DNA from: Setaria digitata
Taxonomy: Eukaryota; Nematoda; Chromadorea; Rhabditida; Setariidae
Length of the DNA stretch: 64,000 nt
NCBI GenBank assembly: GCA_003640385.1
Contig: RCAB01000054.1
Coordinates: 1-64,000 of the forward strand
Reading direction: 5' to 3'
The notes under the pieces are model-generated. The model searched no databases. It was not told the origin of the DNA and was given only the letters and a program-made list of their open reading frames with translations. The position numbers and the translations under genes are program-made. Positions 47,401 through 59,116 of this stretch are shown one piece after another (the first letter of the stretch is position 1; every line of letters starts with the position of its first letter).

Positions 47401-47996
47401 TATGACACTAAAATCAACATTAAACCCAAAATTCTGAAATTTTTCAAAAAGAAAATCTAAACTATGTCTTCAACAATATCACTTCATCATTTGTTTGAAC
47501 ACAATATGCATTACGGTAGAAGAAGCATCAAGACACTGGACAGCTCTGATCTTTTATTTAACCTTCAACATACAAGATTTTTTAAATGTTTTATACGGAA
47601 AACCTTTTTCATTTTCTTTGGTATAGGATTTAGAAATTCATATTTTTGTTCCGGAATAAATCGATCGTAATCTCCATCTTCTTTGAAACCGTTATACTGT
47701 TCACATTTAGGACAAACAAATGCCTTACGACTACAATAAGGTACGCGAGCATTCTCATTGCAAAACCAACAATTTACCATTATTTTCCGAAATGGTCTGC
47801 AATAAACCATACTTACTGATCAGCAAAGAATTTCAAAAAAAAAGAGAAAAAAGAAGACGAAAGAACTAAATTTCCTGATAAGGAATGAAATTTCAACCAT
47901 AAAAACTTACCGAATAATAAAGGATACAAAATAGAAAACAAAAGCAGCGGGAAGGATGGCATAGCCAACGGTACACAGTGATACATCCCCAACCAT
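44404..47996 (-). CDS. samp-1: SAMP1/TMEM201 inner nuclear membrane protein (Ima1 family)
   Basis: Ten minus-strand exons: 47911-47996, 47604-47796, 47146-47271, 46840-46947, 46552-46647, 46149-46310, 45846-46015, 45334-45492, 44881-45185, 44404-44672. All phases agree, giving 557 residues. SAMP1/Ima1 proteins sit in the inner nuclear membrane and help link the nuclear envelope to LINC complexes and the cytoskeleton. The N-terminal membrane segment (CTVGYAILPAAFVFYF) is followed by the conserved zinc-finger region MVNCWFCN...VCPKCEQYNGF then GDYDRFIPEQ, and later CERC and CNEC pairs. Four or more further hydrophobic segments follow, with a Ser-rich stretch near 390-460 and a final membrane segment (ICVLGILLSLALNVFMFYKL) near the C-terminus. 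The start lies two bases after a TTTCAG acceptor, suggesting trans-splicing. It is downstream of raga-1 on the same strand. Confidence 0.93.
47301..47363. repeat. 33-nt direct repeat, two copies, in samp-1 intron
   Basis: AGCAAAAGCTAATGAAAACG followed by AACAATATATTTA occurs twice in tandem in the second samp-1 intron, without an N between copies. It appears to be a genuine small duplication. Confidence 0.85.
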
Positions 47997-49300
47997 CCCT
48001 GAAATGCGATCTAAATTGGCAAAAAAAGTAGTACTCCTTACTAAGAGGATTGTTAAGGCCAATGAAAAAACCTGATATCTGAAAAGGCCGATCAATGAGT
48101 TATATGAATCATGACGTGAGCATTTCAACTTTCAATACATACCAAATGTTGAAACCTAATTTTAAAATCTCGTGCCTCACATTTGCAAAGTTCGAACAAT
48201 AAGCTCTATCACTGTATTCATAATGTACCAAAGAAATAATTACCATGTATTTCACTGGAAATATACAGAAGTAATTTAAATTTTATCGAAGAATACAGGC
48301 ACACATAGCTGATTATAAACTATCTCCTTTAAAACTAAGTTGTTTCTCGAAAACAATTTAATAATATAAACTTATATATATATATTATTAAACTGCTTTT
48401 CGAGAAATTTCAAAATATATATATTTTCAAAAAACATTAGAATTCATTTATCAAATACTAATTTCAGTACCATCAGAAATAACACAGGAAACACACTGGA
48501 AGGTATTTAAAAAACTAAGATTCATGATGGAAACTTATGATAACGACTTAATTTTATTAATTTCACTTCCAATAAAGTGAATAAAATATTGAATTTCAAA
48601 AAATCGCTCCTTATATTATGAGCTCTCTTATCAATATCGCAGGAATATTGTTATTAACAAATTTCGTAGAATTAATTACAACAAAAATAGAAATCAATTT
48701 AAATCAAATACGTAAAAGGAGCGACTATTAGTTTCAAACTCAATATAAAAAAATAAAATATAACATGAGGATATAAACTGTTAGCACCACTTCACACCAA
48801 GCGATTTATATAGCACGCTTGGCAGTTTCTAAATATTTTTTTGGATCATTTTCAAACTTCGTGGCATTCCTGTCACTGTCTTGTATTAATAGAAGATTAA
48901 CGGATAAAATATAAGAATTAGAATAACCTTGAAAATAACTTACACAGGAAAGATCGAAAGAATCTAAACAGGAGAACTTACGAAAGAAGCGGAAACCAAA
49001 GTGTGAGAAGATATTCTTTTAAACAGATCATTACAGCCACTTTTCAATGATATATATAAAGTGTCCCAGCAACGAAATTTTTCAACTAAAATTTGCATCA
49101 ATTTATGTTCGAAGTAATGCAACAACACTTGAAAATACTATACGAAAGGTTCCACGAACATGTAATATACGATAGCAATAAAATGAATTGATTGCAATAA
49201 ATAAATTAGAGACAGACAACAAGCACGAAGTATTCACAAAATTTTTAGCGAAGAATATAAGAGTGGAGTATGGCAGTGAGTATGTTGAAAAATTTTACTG
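47997..49300. other. raga-1 to samp-1 intergenic region
   Basis: About 1.3 kb between the raga-1 stop and samp-1 start, both on the minus strand. It contains a strong stem-loop (48343-48407) and the acceptor just upstream of samp-1. No other exon is recognised. Confidence 0.6.
48343..48407. repeat. Long near-perfect hairpin between raga-1 and samp-1
   Basis: The left arm 48343-48368 starts TTTCTCGAAAA and the right arm 48381-48407 ends TTTTCGAGAAA. They pair over about 26 bases with two or three mismatches, leaving a loop of about 12 nt. It could be a small inverted-repeat element, a processing signal in a polycistronic transcript, or a hairpin RNA. The sequence alone does not decide. Confidence 0.7.
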
Positions 49301-51963
49301 CTACCGAGCTTCTAGTTTGTCAAAGTGCTTTCGAGCATTTCTTATATTCATTAACGTAGCAGCAGACGCTGAAAAGACAATTCAGAATTTGTGCAGAAAG
49401 AAATATTTTACCTACTGTATGCTCAACTGTTAGTAGCAGAGAGAATTTTGCTTATGTTAGCATCATGTTGCGATTTCGATAGACCTTAAAACCCTACTCT
49501 CATTGGCTACAGAATTAAGCGCCGCGAGATAGTAAATCAATCTTTGATATATAGACCGTCCAAGATACCACATCTCTATCTCTGCTTTTTAAAATAAATC
49601 CTATCGCAAAACTATGACTAAAAGGAATTTTTCTTTTAAGGAATTCAAACTTCCAACATGAATGAAATGACTTACAGACAGTGGCATCCGACAATACCAC
49701 CATGATGAATGTATTGCATGTAAAGCTGTCAATAAATGCAGCAAATTTACTATTTCTCACACACATACATTCAAACTGCGATCCTAGTTTGCTATAAAAA
49801 TGAATTATCTATCATTTCTTGTTAAGAAAGAGGTAATATTATATCAATTCTACCAATTTACATCCACTTAAAAAAAAAAGAGAAAAAAAAAACTAACGCT
49901 GTAAAGAATAAACGACATAAAAAAAGATAAGTGACGCAAAAAAACTAATAATGCAAAACTGGCAGTTGTTCATGCAGTTTTGCATCAATTAGCATAATGA
50001 AAAGAGTAGCCATTTTTATCCTGTTCCTTCAGAAAATGTTGCAAATAAAGCTATTCGTTTTTTAAATAATATATGAGCTGGGTAATCAATTAGATTCGGT
50101 TTTTATGCACTACCAACTAGAGTTCAATTTTTCAAAACATAAAAAAACGAAGCTAAATTCTTTAATAATGAAAAGTGATTAGATAAATATCTGAACAAAG
50201 AAACCTGCAAGACAACTTGAACTGTTTGATGATGTTTGACACTTTTTCAAACCGATGAATATCATCATGCTGAACTATTTGTGCCTGTGCTATAACAAGG
50301 AAAGTTGCCTTTTCGAACAGCAACACCTGTAGTGAGAAAAATATCATTTTAGATACTACAGACGTCAAAAATAAATTAATGGGAAAGGAAATATCTGCAA
50401 ATTATTCCTATTCACATTATTAACACTTTTATCTTATTTTCTTCTGTAAAATTGTCATGGAAAACTCGAAATGGTCTAACTCAAACGGAAGAACAGAACC
50501 AACTTCGTCAGCGTCCAAGATTACAGCAAACTGTTTCAACCTAGCTTCCATCGACGCAACATTTGGTACTAAATGACAAACGATTGCCGACCATGCCTGG
50601 AATTGAATTTAACTTTATTTTTGAATGGCTACAGAAGATGTTCATGTGAAGAAAACAACCGGCATAAAAGTATACCTTGTAAAGTGTTTCATCCCAAATT
50701 GATGATCTATAACATTGCCTTACAACATTGTCATGACCAAATTTCTCAGCAGCAAGTTTCGATCTACACATTATATCTCGTTCTTTTTCTGCGAACACCT
50801 AGAACATGAATAAATGAATAAAAAAATTATCAAGCCCTGTTGTATGGAAAGAAAATTAAATGGGAAAAGGACAACAAATGGACTCAAAGTCAGTCAAATT
50901 TCAAGGAAATAATCTAATATTAATCTCAGAGAACTCACAACGATATAATTTTGCACAACCATTTCATTTTTTTTCTTTTTGATGTGCATCAATCCATCAT
51001 CAAGCAAGCAAAATTCAGCATTACAAAACTGGACAGAAAAGCGTAAGTGCGTCATACTTTAATCAAATTGAATTCGTTTTATAAATTGTATGCTAACCTG
51101 ATCTCTGTGATCTTCAGAAACCAAATCCATTTTGTGTATTAAACAAAACACTTTAGCACTCGGCGAATTTTGCATTAGCGCTTCTAGACACGATTGGTAA
51201 TAACGATAATCCTTTTCCAGTTCACGACTTTCCACGTCAAATACATATATCAACACCTAAACATATTAAAAAAGCCAGGTGAAAAAAAAAACAAAAAAGC
51301 TAAGTTTATAACTAAAAAATAGTGAAATGGGAAACATGCCTGAACATTTTTGAAGATTTGATCTTTTTGTGAAGCCAAGTAATTCTCCATAAACGCTTCC
51401 TGACCACCGCAGTCCCAAAGATGCAATACTAGATTACCCAGAAACCTGTATTTGGGAACAATTTAAACTAAACATTTAGATATTTAAATATACTAAAAAA
51501 AAAAATACATCTACTTAGACTCTAAGCCACCACTGTTTCACTCACAAACTTAAACAGTAAGAATAAAATCACAAAATGAAAATGAATGAATAGTATCATT
51601 TAACTGAGTTGTATTCCGAAAAGAGCGGATTAGAGGTAAAAAATTGAGCTTTAGATAAAAGCTTAGGATTTTACAGCCAGAAACAAGTTTTTGACAGAAG
51701 TAAAAATATAATTACTAAACTATTATGACTGTGATTATGACACAATTATCATGCCTGTAATTACACTGTCATCCTGAAGACTGCAAATCTGATCTAACTT
51801 CAAGGGGAAGGAAAACATCTAACCGAACATGAGCATGTTCCACCTCCATTGTTGGTCCAAGACGATTCGTGTCACGAGCAATATAATTGGCAAATATGAT
51901 GGAGCGCATCGATGTCTTCCCAGAACCGCTTTTTCCCATTAATAGTACCTTCCGTTTCGACAT
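49301..51963 (-). CDS. raga-1: Rag GTPase A (RagA/Gtr1 family)
   Basis: Eight minus-strand exons: 51824-51963, 51340-51445, 51098-51256, 50676-50798, 50504-50596, 50205-50326, 49676-49791, 49301-49368. All phases agree, giving 308 residues, close to the family length of 313. RagA, paired with RagC, recruits mTORC1 to lysosomes when amino acids are available. Visible motifs: P-loop [26 protein letters not shown], the switch region [23 protein letters not shown] (G3), [23 protein letters not shown] (G4), [12 protein letters not shown], then the roadblock domain with [33 protein letters not shown] and [12 protein letters not shown], ending [13 protein letters not shown]. The second intron probably uses a GC donor (see findings). 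The start follows a TTGTTGCAG acceptor by eleven bases. Upstream Met codons in the same frame lack conservation, so the Met of MSKRKVLLM is preferred. Confidence 0.97.
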
Positions 51964-52558
51964 CTCACTGCCTCCTGCAACAATACTGTCGCATCTGAAG
52001 AAAACTAGCCCAGAGATTCTCGATCCTTTTAATATGTATCTCATCAATCCTACCTATTTCCTATCGTTTAAAATCTGAATTCTTGGCCTTTTCTCAACTT
52101 TCACTTGCAGAAGGTAGCTCACGTTCTCTGCACTTCCACCCGTTTCATGACTTTTTCTTGTCCAAAAACTGTTCTCCAAATAACTTCTTGATGAAACAGT
52201 TTGTCGCGAGAGCAAAATCTAGAATTTTACATGCATACCATCATATTTACGCCAACATTTTTCAAAAACTTAAAACAATTACGGCAAATACAATTTAGCT
52301 TTTTTGTATATTTACAAATCTGAATTAAAGAAAATGTATGACTAGTGACAAGATAAACGGCGCAAAAACAGTCAAGAGATATCCTCTTAAACAATATCCT
52401 CTTATTATGCAGTTCAATTTCAATACGACACAATCTAATAATGGTACAAAAAACAGGTAAGACAGCAGAAAAATAATGAACGGGCATTTAATGAATCGCA
52501 AAGAGGTAATCGTATCATACCGTTGAAACGATTTCAAATTCCAAACAGTAGATAATCA

Positions 52559-53370
52559 TCATTTATTTTCTCCATCAACATGGACAAGGAACGAACAATG
52601 TGCGTTTCTGCATATGAACTTGATTGTATCCTGTATTTTTGCTCCATTCCTCATCCAGTTTCTATCTATTACCTGCCATAAAAAATTTCTCTAGAACTGA
52701 AGTAACAACAATAACATTATTTTTTCTATATTTTTCTTTTAAATATCAACGATTTGGAAATAGTGATAAAAAACTGTCACTGTTTAAAACATGATCACTG
52801 AAACACAAGGGCAATACTTCCTCACTTTTCAAATTCTCATTCATTTCATCAATGATATCCCATGACTTTTGATGGAAATTATTAAGCTAGAAGACTAAAA
52901 GAAATATAATAAGCATGCAAAACAAGCCCCTAAAAATTGCATCCAAAATGCGATGCAGTTTTATTTCAAAAACCACTCAACTACTATCATCTAGTACAAT
53001 TGATTTTCTTGGTCGTAATAATACGAAAGTTCCTCAAGACTTTTTCATGAATTTAACTCTAAATAAGAATTTCATTTTTCTAGATTAATCCATTTGCGGC
53101 TTAAACGGTTAGTCCCACCTAGAAGTTACCACTCAGAGAGGAATTTGCAGAGGAAAAAATGGAAAGCTATAAAATAAACCGAACAACCAAACCAGCATCA
53201 TAATGAATACAATAATATAGGGCACATTTACTAAATATTCCACGATACAGAAACCTTGCGAAATAATCCCTATCTGAACATTCACTAAATGAACGAAATC
53301 TATAACAGGGGATTCTCTTCATCCAATTATGTACGTCTTCAACATTCTGAACTCTTACGTTCGGATCCCC
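52559..53370 (-). CDS. Unidentified small gene between saps-1 and raga-1
   Basis: Three coding-like minus-strand exons in tandem: 53255-53370 (VRVQNVEDVHNWMKRIPCYR), 52791-52886 (KSWDIIDEMNENLKSEEVLP) and 52559-52672 (RNWMRNGAKIQDTIKFICRN, then a stop). The outer acceptors are good (CTTTCAG, TTCTAG, ATGGCAG). The donors are less clear: the second and third exons are each a multiple of three and join in phase 0, while the first ends in phase 2 at its best donor, so its end or an extra exon is uncertain. The start codon is not identified; a Met-containing segment near 53490-53525 is possible. I do not recognise the family. Composition looks soluble with scattered Cys. It shares strand with its neighbours and may be part of the same transcription unit. 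Confidence 0.4.
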
Positions 53371-53735
53371 TGAAAGAAGGTTTAGAAAAACAAACATTTT
53401 AAATATCATAGGTAAAAAAAAATTGCACTGTTAAAAAAAAAAAAAATAAACAAACAAACAAACTTGGCATGAACCGTAAAGAAAACAGGAAACTTCTTAG
53501 TCATCCGTGAGAAGCGCATAAGACACAATAGAAAAAAAAAAAAAAAAAAAATCAATTCTCATGCAGCGCGAATTACTGAAAATGCGGATTAGTGTTTCTT
53601 TTTATTTGCAATATAGAACTCAAAGAAAATATTTCGCACCTATGATGGCGACTAAGTGAAATACTCAGTGCCCCTTCAGAAAGTAGCACATGAGAAACTG
53701 CAATTATCAACCAAAATTATGGAATGCCAGTTATC

Positions 53736-55370
53736 TTACTTGATGTTTCCCGCCATAATAACGGAAGCAATGCCACCGCTAAGTGCTGCTGTTGTAGGAC
53801 TGAGAAATATATCATCAGTAGTATCATTCCATGCGTCATTCTCAGATTGCGATTGTGGTGGCGGCCAGTCATCAGGCTTCATGGATGTAAAATCGGCCCA
53901 GTTGCCGAAATCCATGGAGGACACCGATGAAGTTTGTGGCCATTTATCTTCTGCAAAATCAGTAACACTTTAAATGAACAGCGGTTTCCTCAAAATCAAA
54001 ATTTTATCAAATATAATTCCATTAGATATTAATCCGCACGGTTCAGCAGCAAAAAAAAAAAAAAAAAAAAAAAATACCTATGACACATTTCGATATTTTC
54101 CTCTCCTCTTTCGTATTTGTTTTTGGTGCATCTTTTTCGCTTACTTCAAGAACATCGTTAACAACAACTTCATTAGAATATGGCACATCGTTCCAAAACA
54201 CGGATACTTTCGGTTCTGACTCATCTCCGTTATCAATAATTATCCTATTATCCATTTCCTACGAGAAAATTAAGTTCACATGACATTCTTATCAAATACA
54301 TACTTCAGGAAATGTTTTTTTCTGGTAAATTAGCAAAATAAATACCTTAGGCTTGCTTACACCTGGCCATCTATCACCTGAGTCTTTATTTGGGATACTT
54401 GTGTCGATCCTCAGCGCACACATTGCATCAAACATATCTTCATTTCCCTGAATGACACTAATCAGTGTAAATATTCATGTGATAAACTGTAAAGCTGAAT
54501 GAATAACAGAAAGAACTTACAATACTACTGAAATCCTTTGCAATATCGCAATCCGACGTGATATCAGGGACCTCATACCTAAAATTCATGTATTTCTTAG
54601 CCAAATAATTTAAGAAACTTTCCGCTTAAGAATTTCTTTTATTGGGAAATAGAATACAACCACCAAAACAAAAAGAACAAAACTTAAAGAACATGCTCAA
54701 CTTGTAAATACTCACAAACTTCCAGAAATCACTTTCTTTTCAGTGAAAGTACAATCCTCACAGCGCTGAAAGGTAAAATATTTATTCCTATAGATAGAAT
54801 GCATTTACGTACTCAGTATCATGAGAAGAGCATGGAAACGACACAGCAACATCTTCTGCTAGTGAGCGAGGCATCAAATACTGTTCGTACTCATCCATTA
54901 ACTGTAATTTCAAAGTCACTTCAAAAATAGAAATTTATTTCCCTTAACGAAAATTCTTCTAAACCATCCAGAGACATTTTATAAAAGGACAGTAATCAGG
55001 AAGGAGGATGAGAATTTGCTGCAGAAAAAATGAAAACCACATTTGGTTAAACCAATTAGAAAAAGTTGAAAATACTTTACAGAAGATCAAATGAGAATAC
55101 CTGTGTTGCATTACTGACCATTGGTTCAGGAACATCACATGCGTCAATCTTTGCCATATCAACAACATTACTAGTAGGTGGAGGGGTGATTCCAGTGTCA
55201 TCACCACGGTTTTTTTCTTCATATTCTTTTACTTCTTTTAAGAAAGATTCCCATCGAGCAGCTTCGTCAGATGCTAAAAACATAGCAACATACGCTGTAC
55301 TTTGTTACTAGCTTTGCATCTATACTTATTAGCATAACCACTGCCCTGCTGCAATAAAATATACTACATA

Positions 55371-55423
<53 letters not shown>

Positions 55424-58400
55424 ATATACATAAAAAGTAAAAAATTCGGAAACTAACCTTGAATGGACTGAGTGATGAATTCAGCGCTGTGAGAAGACTC
55501 GGAAGCACATTTGATTAATGAGGCCAAATTCATATAAAAACCACGCAACATTCTCTTCGAAGACCCATGAAGAAAGTCAGCTTGTGAAGTTTCACAACCA
55601 GCCAATGTATACCTTAGTATATCGACATCCTGAAAAATCATTTTCAAGTTTTTAAAAAAAGAATTAATTGGCAGAACTTTAGTTAAAATAATAAAGCAAA
55701 TTCACTGTAACATGACTTACTAAGTGTTACGCAATGTTTTATCAGACATAATGAATATTGCAATCAGCAGATTCGGTCACTATGAGTCTCGTGAGATTTA
55801 ATATATGAAGAGCACATTTCCCCAAAAAAACCAACTCAAAAAATAGCAGATAATATATGCAAATGTAAAAACGAACATTTACCTTGATTAAATACTGTAT
55901 GAGTGGCGAGGGAGAAGATGAAAGCGTATAAAGAATGTAAGCAATAGCTCGGTGTAAAAGATTTTGAAATAATGTAAGTTGAGGACGAGTATTGACATAA
56001 GTAAGGAAGAGTTTAAATGGATTTATCGAAAGAGAAGAAAATGCTGCCAAAACAGCTTGGTGTGTTGCCATATGATTTGTATCCAGCACTAATACTAACA
56101 GTCGCATCAATGGGCACCATGCATCGCTGCATAAAGCAATATCACCATCGCCTACCTACAAGCAAATTTTGTCAGCGAACCTGATATTAATTAACTGGAT
56201 ATAGTCACATCAAAATCTTTCTTAAAAGCATGACGATACAGGAATTATTTTCTACATTTTGGTAGGACAATAACAGGAGCTGGACGCTCTCTAATTTAAT
56301 CTAATCTGCTCTCTAAAAATAAATGAGAAATGGAAACAAAGAAGCATGTTTGGAGCAATCGGTTATGAAAAACTCTAACACTATTTCAATTGTCGATATA
56401 TATACCTTGAGAGAATCAGTAATTGCATTTACAATACGATCAGCTGAAGCAGCAACGACTGTTTCAACTATGCGACCTGCATCAGGCTGCCACACCGCTG
56501 TACCGTTCAGTTCATTCTCTGCAATTGGTACACCACCGCACCACTGACCTTGAACACCGCGATCCTCCATTCCTAACTGATGACTGGGACTGAAAATTGC
56601 CAATAAAAAATAAGGATAGTATGAAAAAAGAACGAAAATTTACTACGACAGCAAATCCTGAGAGTACAGTTTCTAGAAAATTGCACTCCAATGCATTATT
56701 AGATGCCGACTTTCTTCAGAGCAAATTTCCAGCATAAAAATTTTGCTAGAGTAAGGTTGCAGAAGCTTCATCTTTTCCACAAGTCTAAAAACTAAACGTG
56801 GCAACTACAGGACAAAAGATAAAGTAAATAGATTTCAAAAAATATGCTTTATTATTTCGCATAAAAAGAAACAAGAAAACTAATGAACGAACCAATTGGG
56901 AACGAAATTAGTCTCTAAAAGAGTAATTAAAATAACAGCAGCATTGACAATAACAGAATCGCGGTGCTGCTCCACATCGTCAGGTAGCATGCGACTCATT
57001 AAATGCCGTACATTTCGTTCTGATTGCAAACTTTCCAATAAAGGATCGCTTCGTTTACATTCCGCCGTGTATTGCACATCACGCAACATACGCACCAATT
57101 CGCTCCATAAATGTCCAACATTATCATGTACCTGAAATAGTACTGAAAATAAGAGTTTCATCAATATCATGTACAATTTAAAATTTTAAATGATTAGTTG
57201 AAACAGTATTCACCAAACCATAACCAATTTACAAATTTTACAATAAAGCTAAAATAGACATATATTTTGTAAAGGGTTCATTTTCCTTCTTTCCAACCAA
57301 CATCAAAGTCTGGTTTCGGTACTTCGTACTCGGATAATTCGATAGTCCTAAATCAGAGATATCTACAAAACATACGACAGGTGGTTGTTCGGGAACTAGA
57401 AGGTCGCAAAGACTTTCCACCATCCGACTTTCAGCGCACCACTATAAATATATTAACTTTAGTCCACGTTCGAAAAAAGCATGCCTTCAGGAGTTATGTC
57501 TTTTTGATTTTACAACCAGTAATCCGATAAAACTACGGAAACAACAAAGAATGACTGTAATTCACAGGTACCTGCTTGACACAATCTTGCTGTTCAACAT
57601 CTGACAGACCACTGATAATGCGGTATAATAGTTCCATAACGGCTGAATGTTTCATACTCCGCATACAGTGAGTTAAAAATTGACTTTCTTTCATGCGAGG
57701 AAGTACCTGAAATATCTATTTTTCTCTAAAAAAGAACTGATGTACCATTATGCATTACAGTTTGAGTTAGTTAAACTTATAAATGCTCGTAATTCACAAA
57801 AAGCCATTGGTTCTGGCTTTAAAATTTTAAAATATTAAATACCTCAGTTTCATTTTATAACACTTTCAATAGTTTTTTGCAAGAGCCGAATTTAATGAAG
57901 GATGTTCACCTAGCGATGGTAGATCTATTATACCCGCTAAAAAAAAAAAAAAAAAAAACATTTCTATTCAACCAACCTCAGCTGCTGAGGCTGTCTTTGT
58001 ATAATTTCTATCATAAATTTACGATGGAATCTTGTCTTTATTTTAATGTTTCTCAAAAAATTCTTCGTTGAAAGAAAAATTGATATCATTTAAAAAGTAA
58101 AAACAATGTGTACCTGATCAGGAAATCTGCTAATTATTTGTGAGAATATTTTCATATAGAAATTGACGATTACATGGTTCAACTTCCTGCTGTCCAAGAA
58201 ATCAAACAGCAAACTACATGCTTCCTCATTTCTGATAACTGCTTTACTAAGCTCTTCATTATTTATTGATAAAATCTCCGCGCACAAATGAGCTTTTCTA
58301 TAAGTATGAATTAGGAGTATAAATTATAGAAGTCAAAATTCATGATATTAAAGATATTACATGATGAATCACCTCCTGCTGTTTTTAAACTCAAACTAAT

Positions 58401-59116
58401 AATGGAAGGAAAAATAAGCGCATAAAAATACTTGTATTGTTCTTTCAGCGGTAGTGATTCATCGATTTCTGGTTCTAACGCACCTTTGATCAACTGCGCC
58501 ACTACTTCTTGTCTCGTTAAACTGTAAATATTGAAAATATAATATGGAGTTCATGACACACACACACACACACACACACAGAGAGTTTTACTTACACCTC
58601 GCCTTAGTTCATATCACTTAGCTGATAGAAAAAATACAGAAAAATAACTTCAGTGTACCTAGAAACGATAAATAGAGAGAATTTGAGACATATTATGGCA
58701 TAATTATGTTTATATATCACTGTGTGAAAAGCATTATTGGAAGACTTTACGGTCAACATCTTTGAACATTCTTAATATATGAGAACTTAAAATTACTGGC
58801 TGTTCATTCCCTAAAGAAATGTGCATCTGTTATATGACTACAAATTTTAGGAAAGACTGGATAATTTAAGCAAAGATCAAGGATTCCAAGTGAAGATAAT
58901 ATAGTCTACCTAAAAATATACAACAACTTGCAACGAAAATGCAGGTAATTCTGATAATAAAAATAAAACGTACAACTTTATGAGTTGGTGATTGCCATTG
59001 CGAATTTCCTGTATCGTATAATCGTCTTCTAATACATCTGCTAATGTTGCAGTATCATTTTTCAGTAGTTCATCTAATTTGCTTACTGTAGCCGCTAGAT
59101 CGGTAGACCAGAACAT
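53736..59116 (-). CDS. saps-1: SAPS-domain regulatory subunit of protein phosphatase 6
   Basis: Sixteen minus-strand exons: 58977-59116, 58432-58521, 58114-58297, 57572-57706, 57376-57441, 56893-57131, 56406-56589, 55883-56155, 55458-55629, 55101-55273, 54809-54901, 54716-54765, 54521-54578, 54346-54447, 54078-54258, 53736-53950. All phases agree, giving 784 residues. SAPS proteins bind the PP6 catalytic subunit and direct it to substrates in cell-cycle and signalling pathways. The N-terminus MFWSTDLAATVSKLDELL, then LADVLEDDYTIQEIRNGN and LIKGALEPEI, matches the SAPS start. Further helical repeats include CSLLFDFLDSRKLNHV, MKHSAVMELLYRIISGLS, ILITLLETNFVPN and AFSSLSINPFKLFLTYVNTR, extending to about residue 540. 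An acidic/Ser-rich tail contains WPQTSSVSSMDFGNWADF. The start codon of MFW is four bases after a TTTCAG acceptor. An (AT)n run lies in intron 9 and an (AC)n run in intron 1. Confidence 0.94.
55366..55420. repeat. (AT)n microsatellite in saps-1 intron
   Basis: About 25 AT dinucleotides, preceded by a short interrupted TATATAT stretch, between saps-1 exons 9 and 10. Confidence 0.95.
58555..58582. repeat. (AC)n microsatellite in saps-1 intron
   Basis: About 13 AC dinucleotides followed by GAGAG, between saps-1 exons 1 and 2. Confidence 0.9.
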
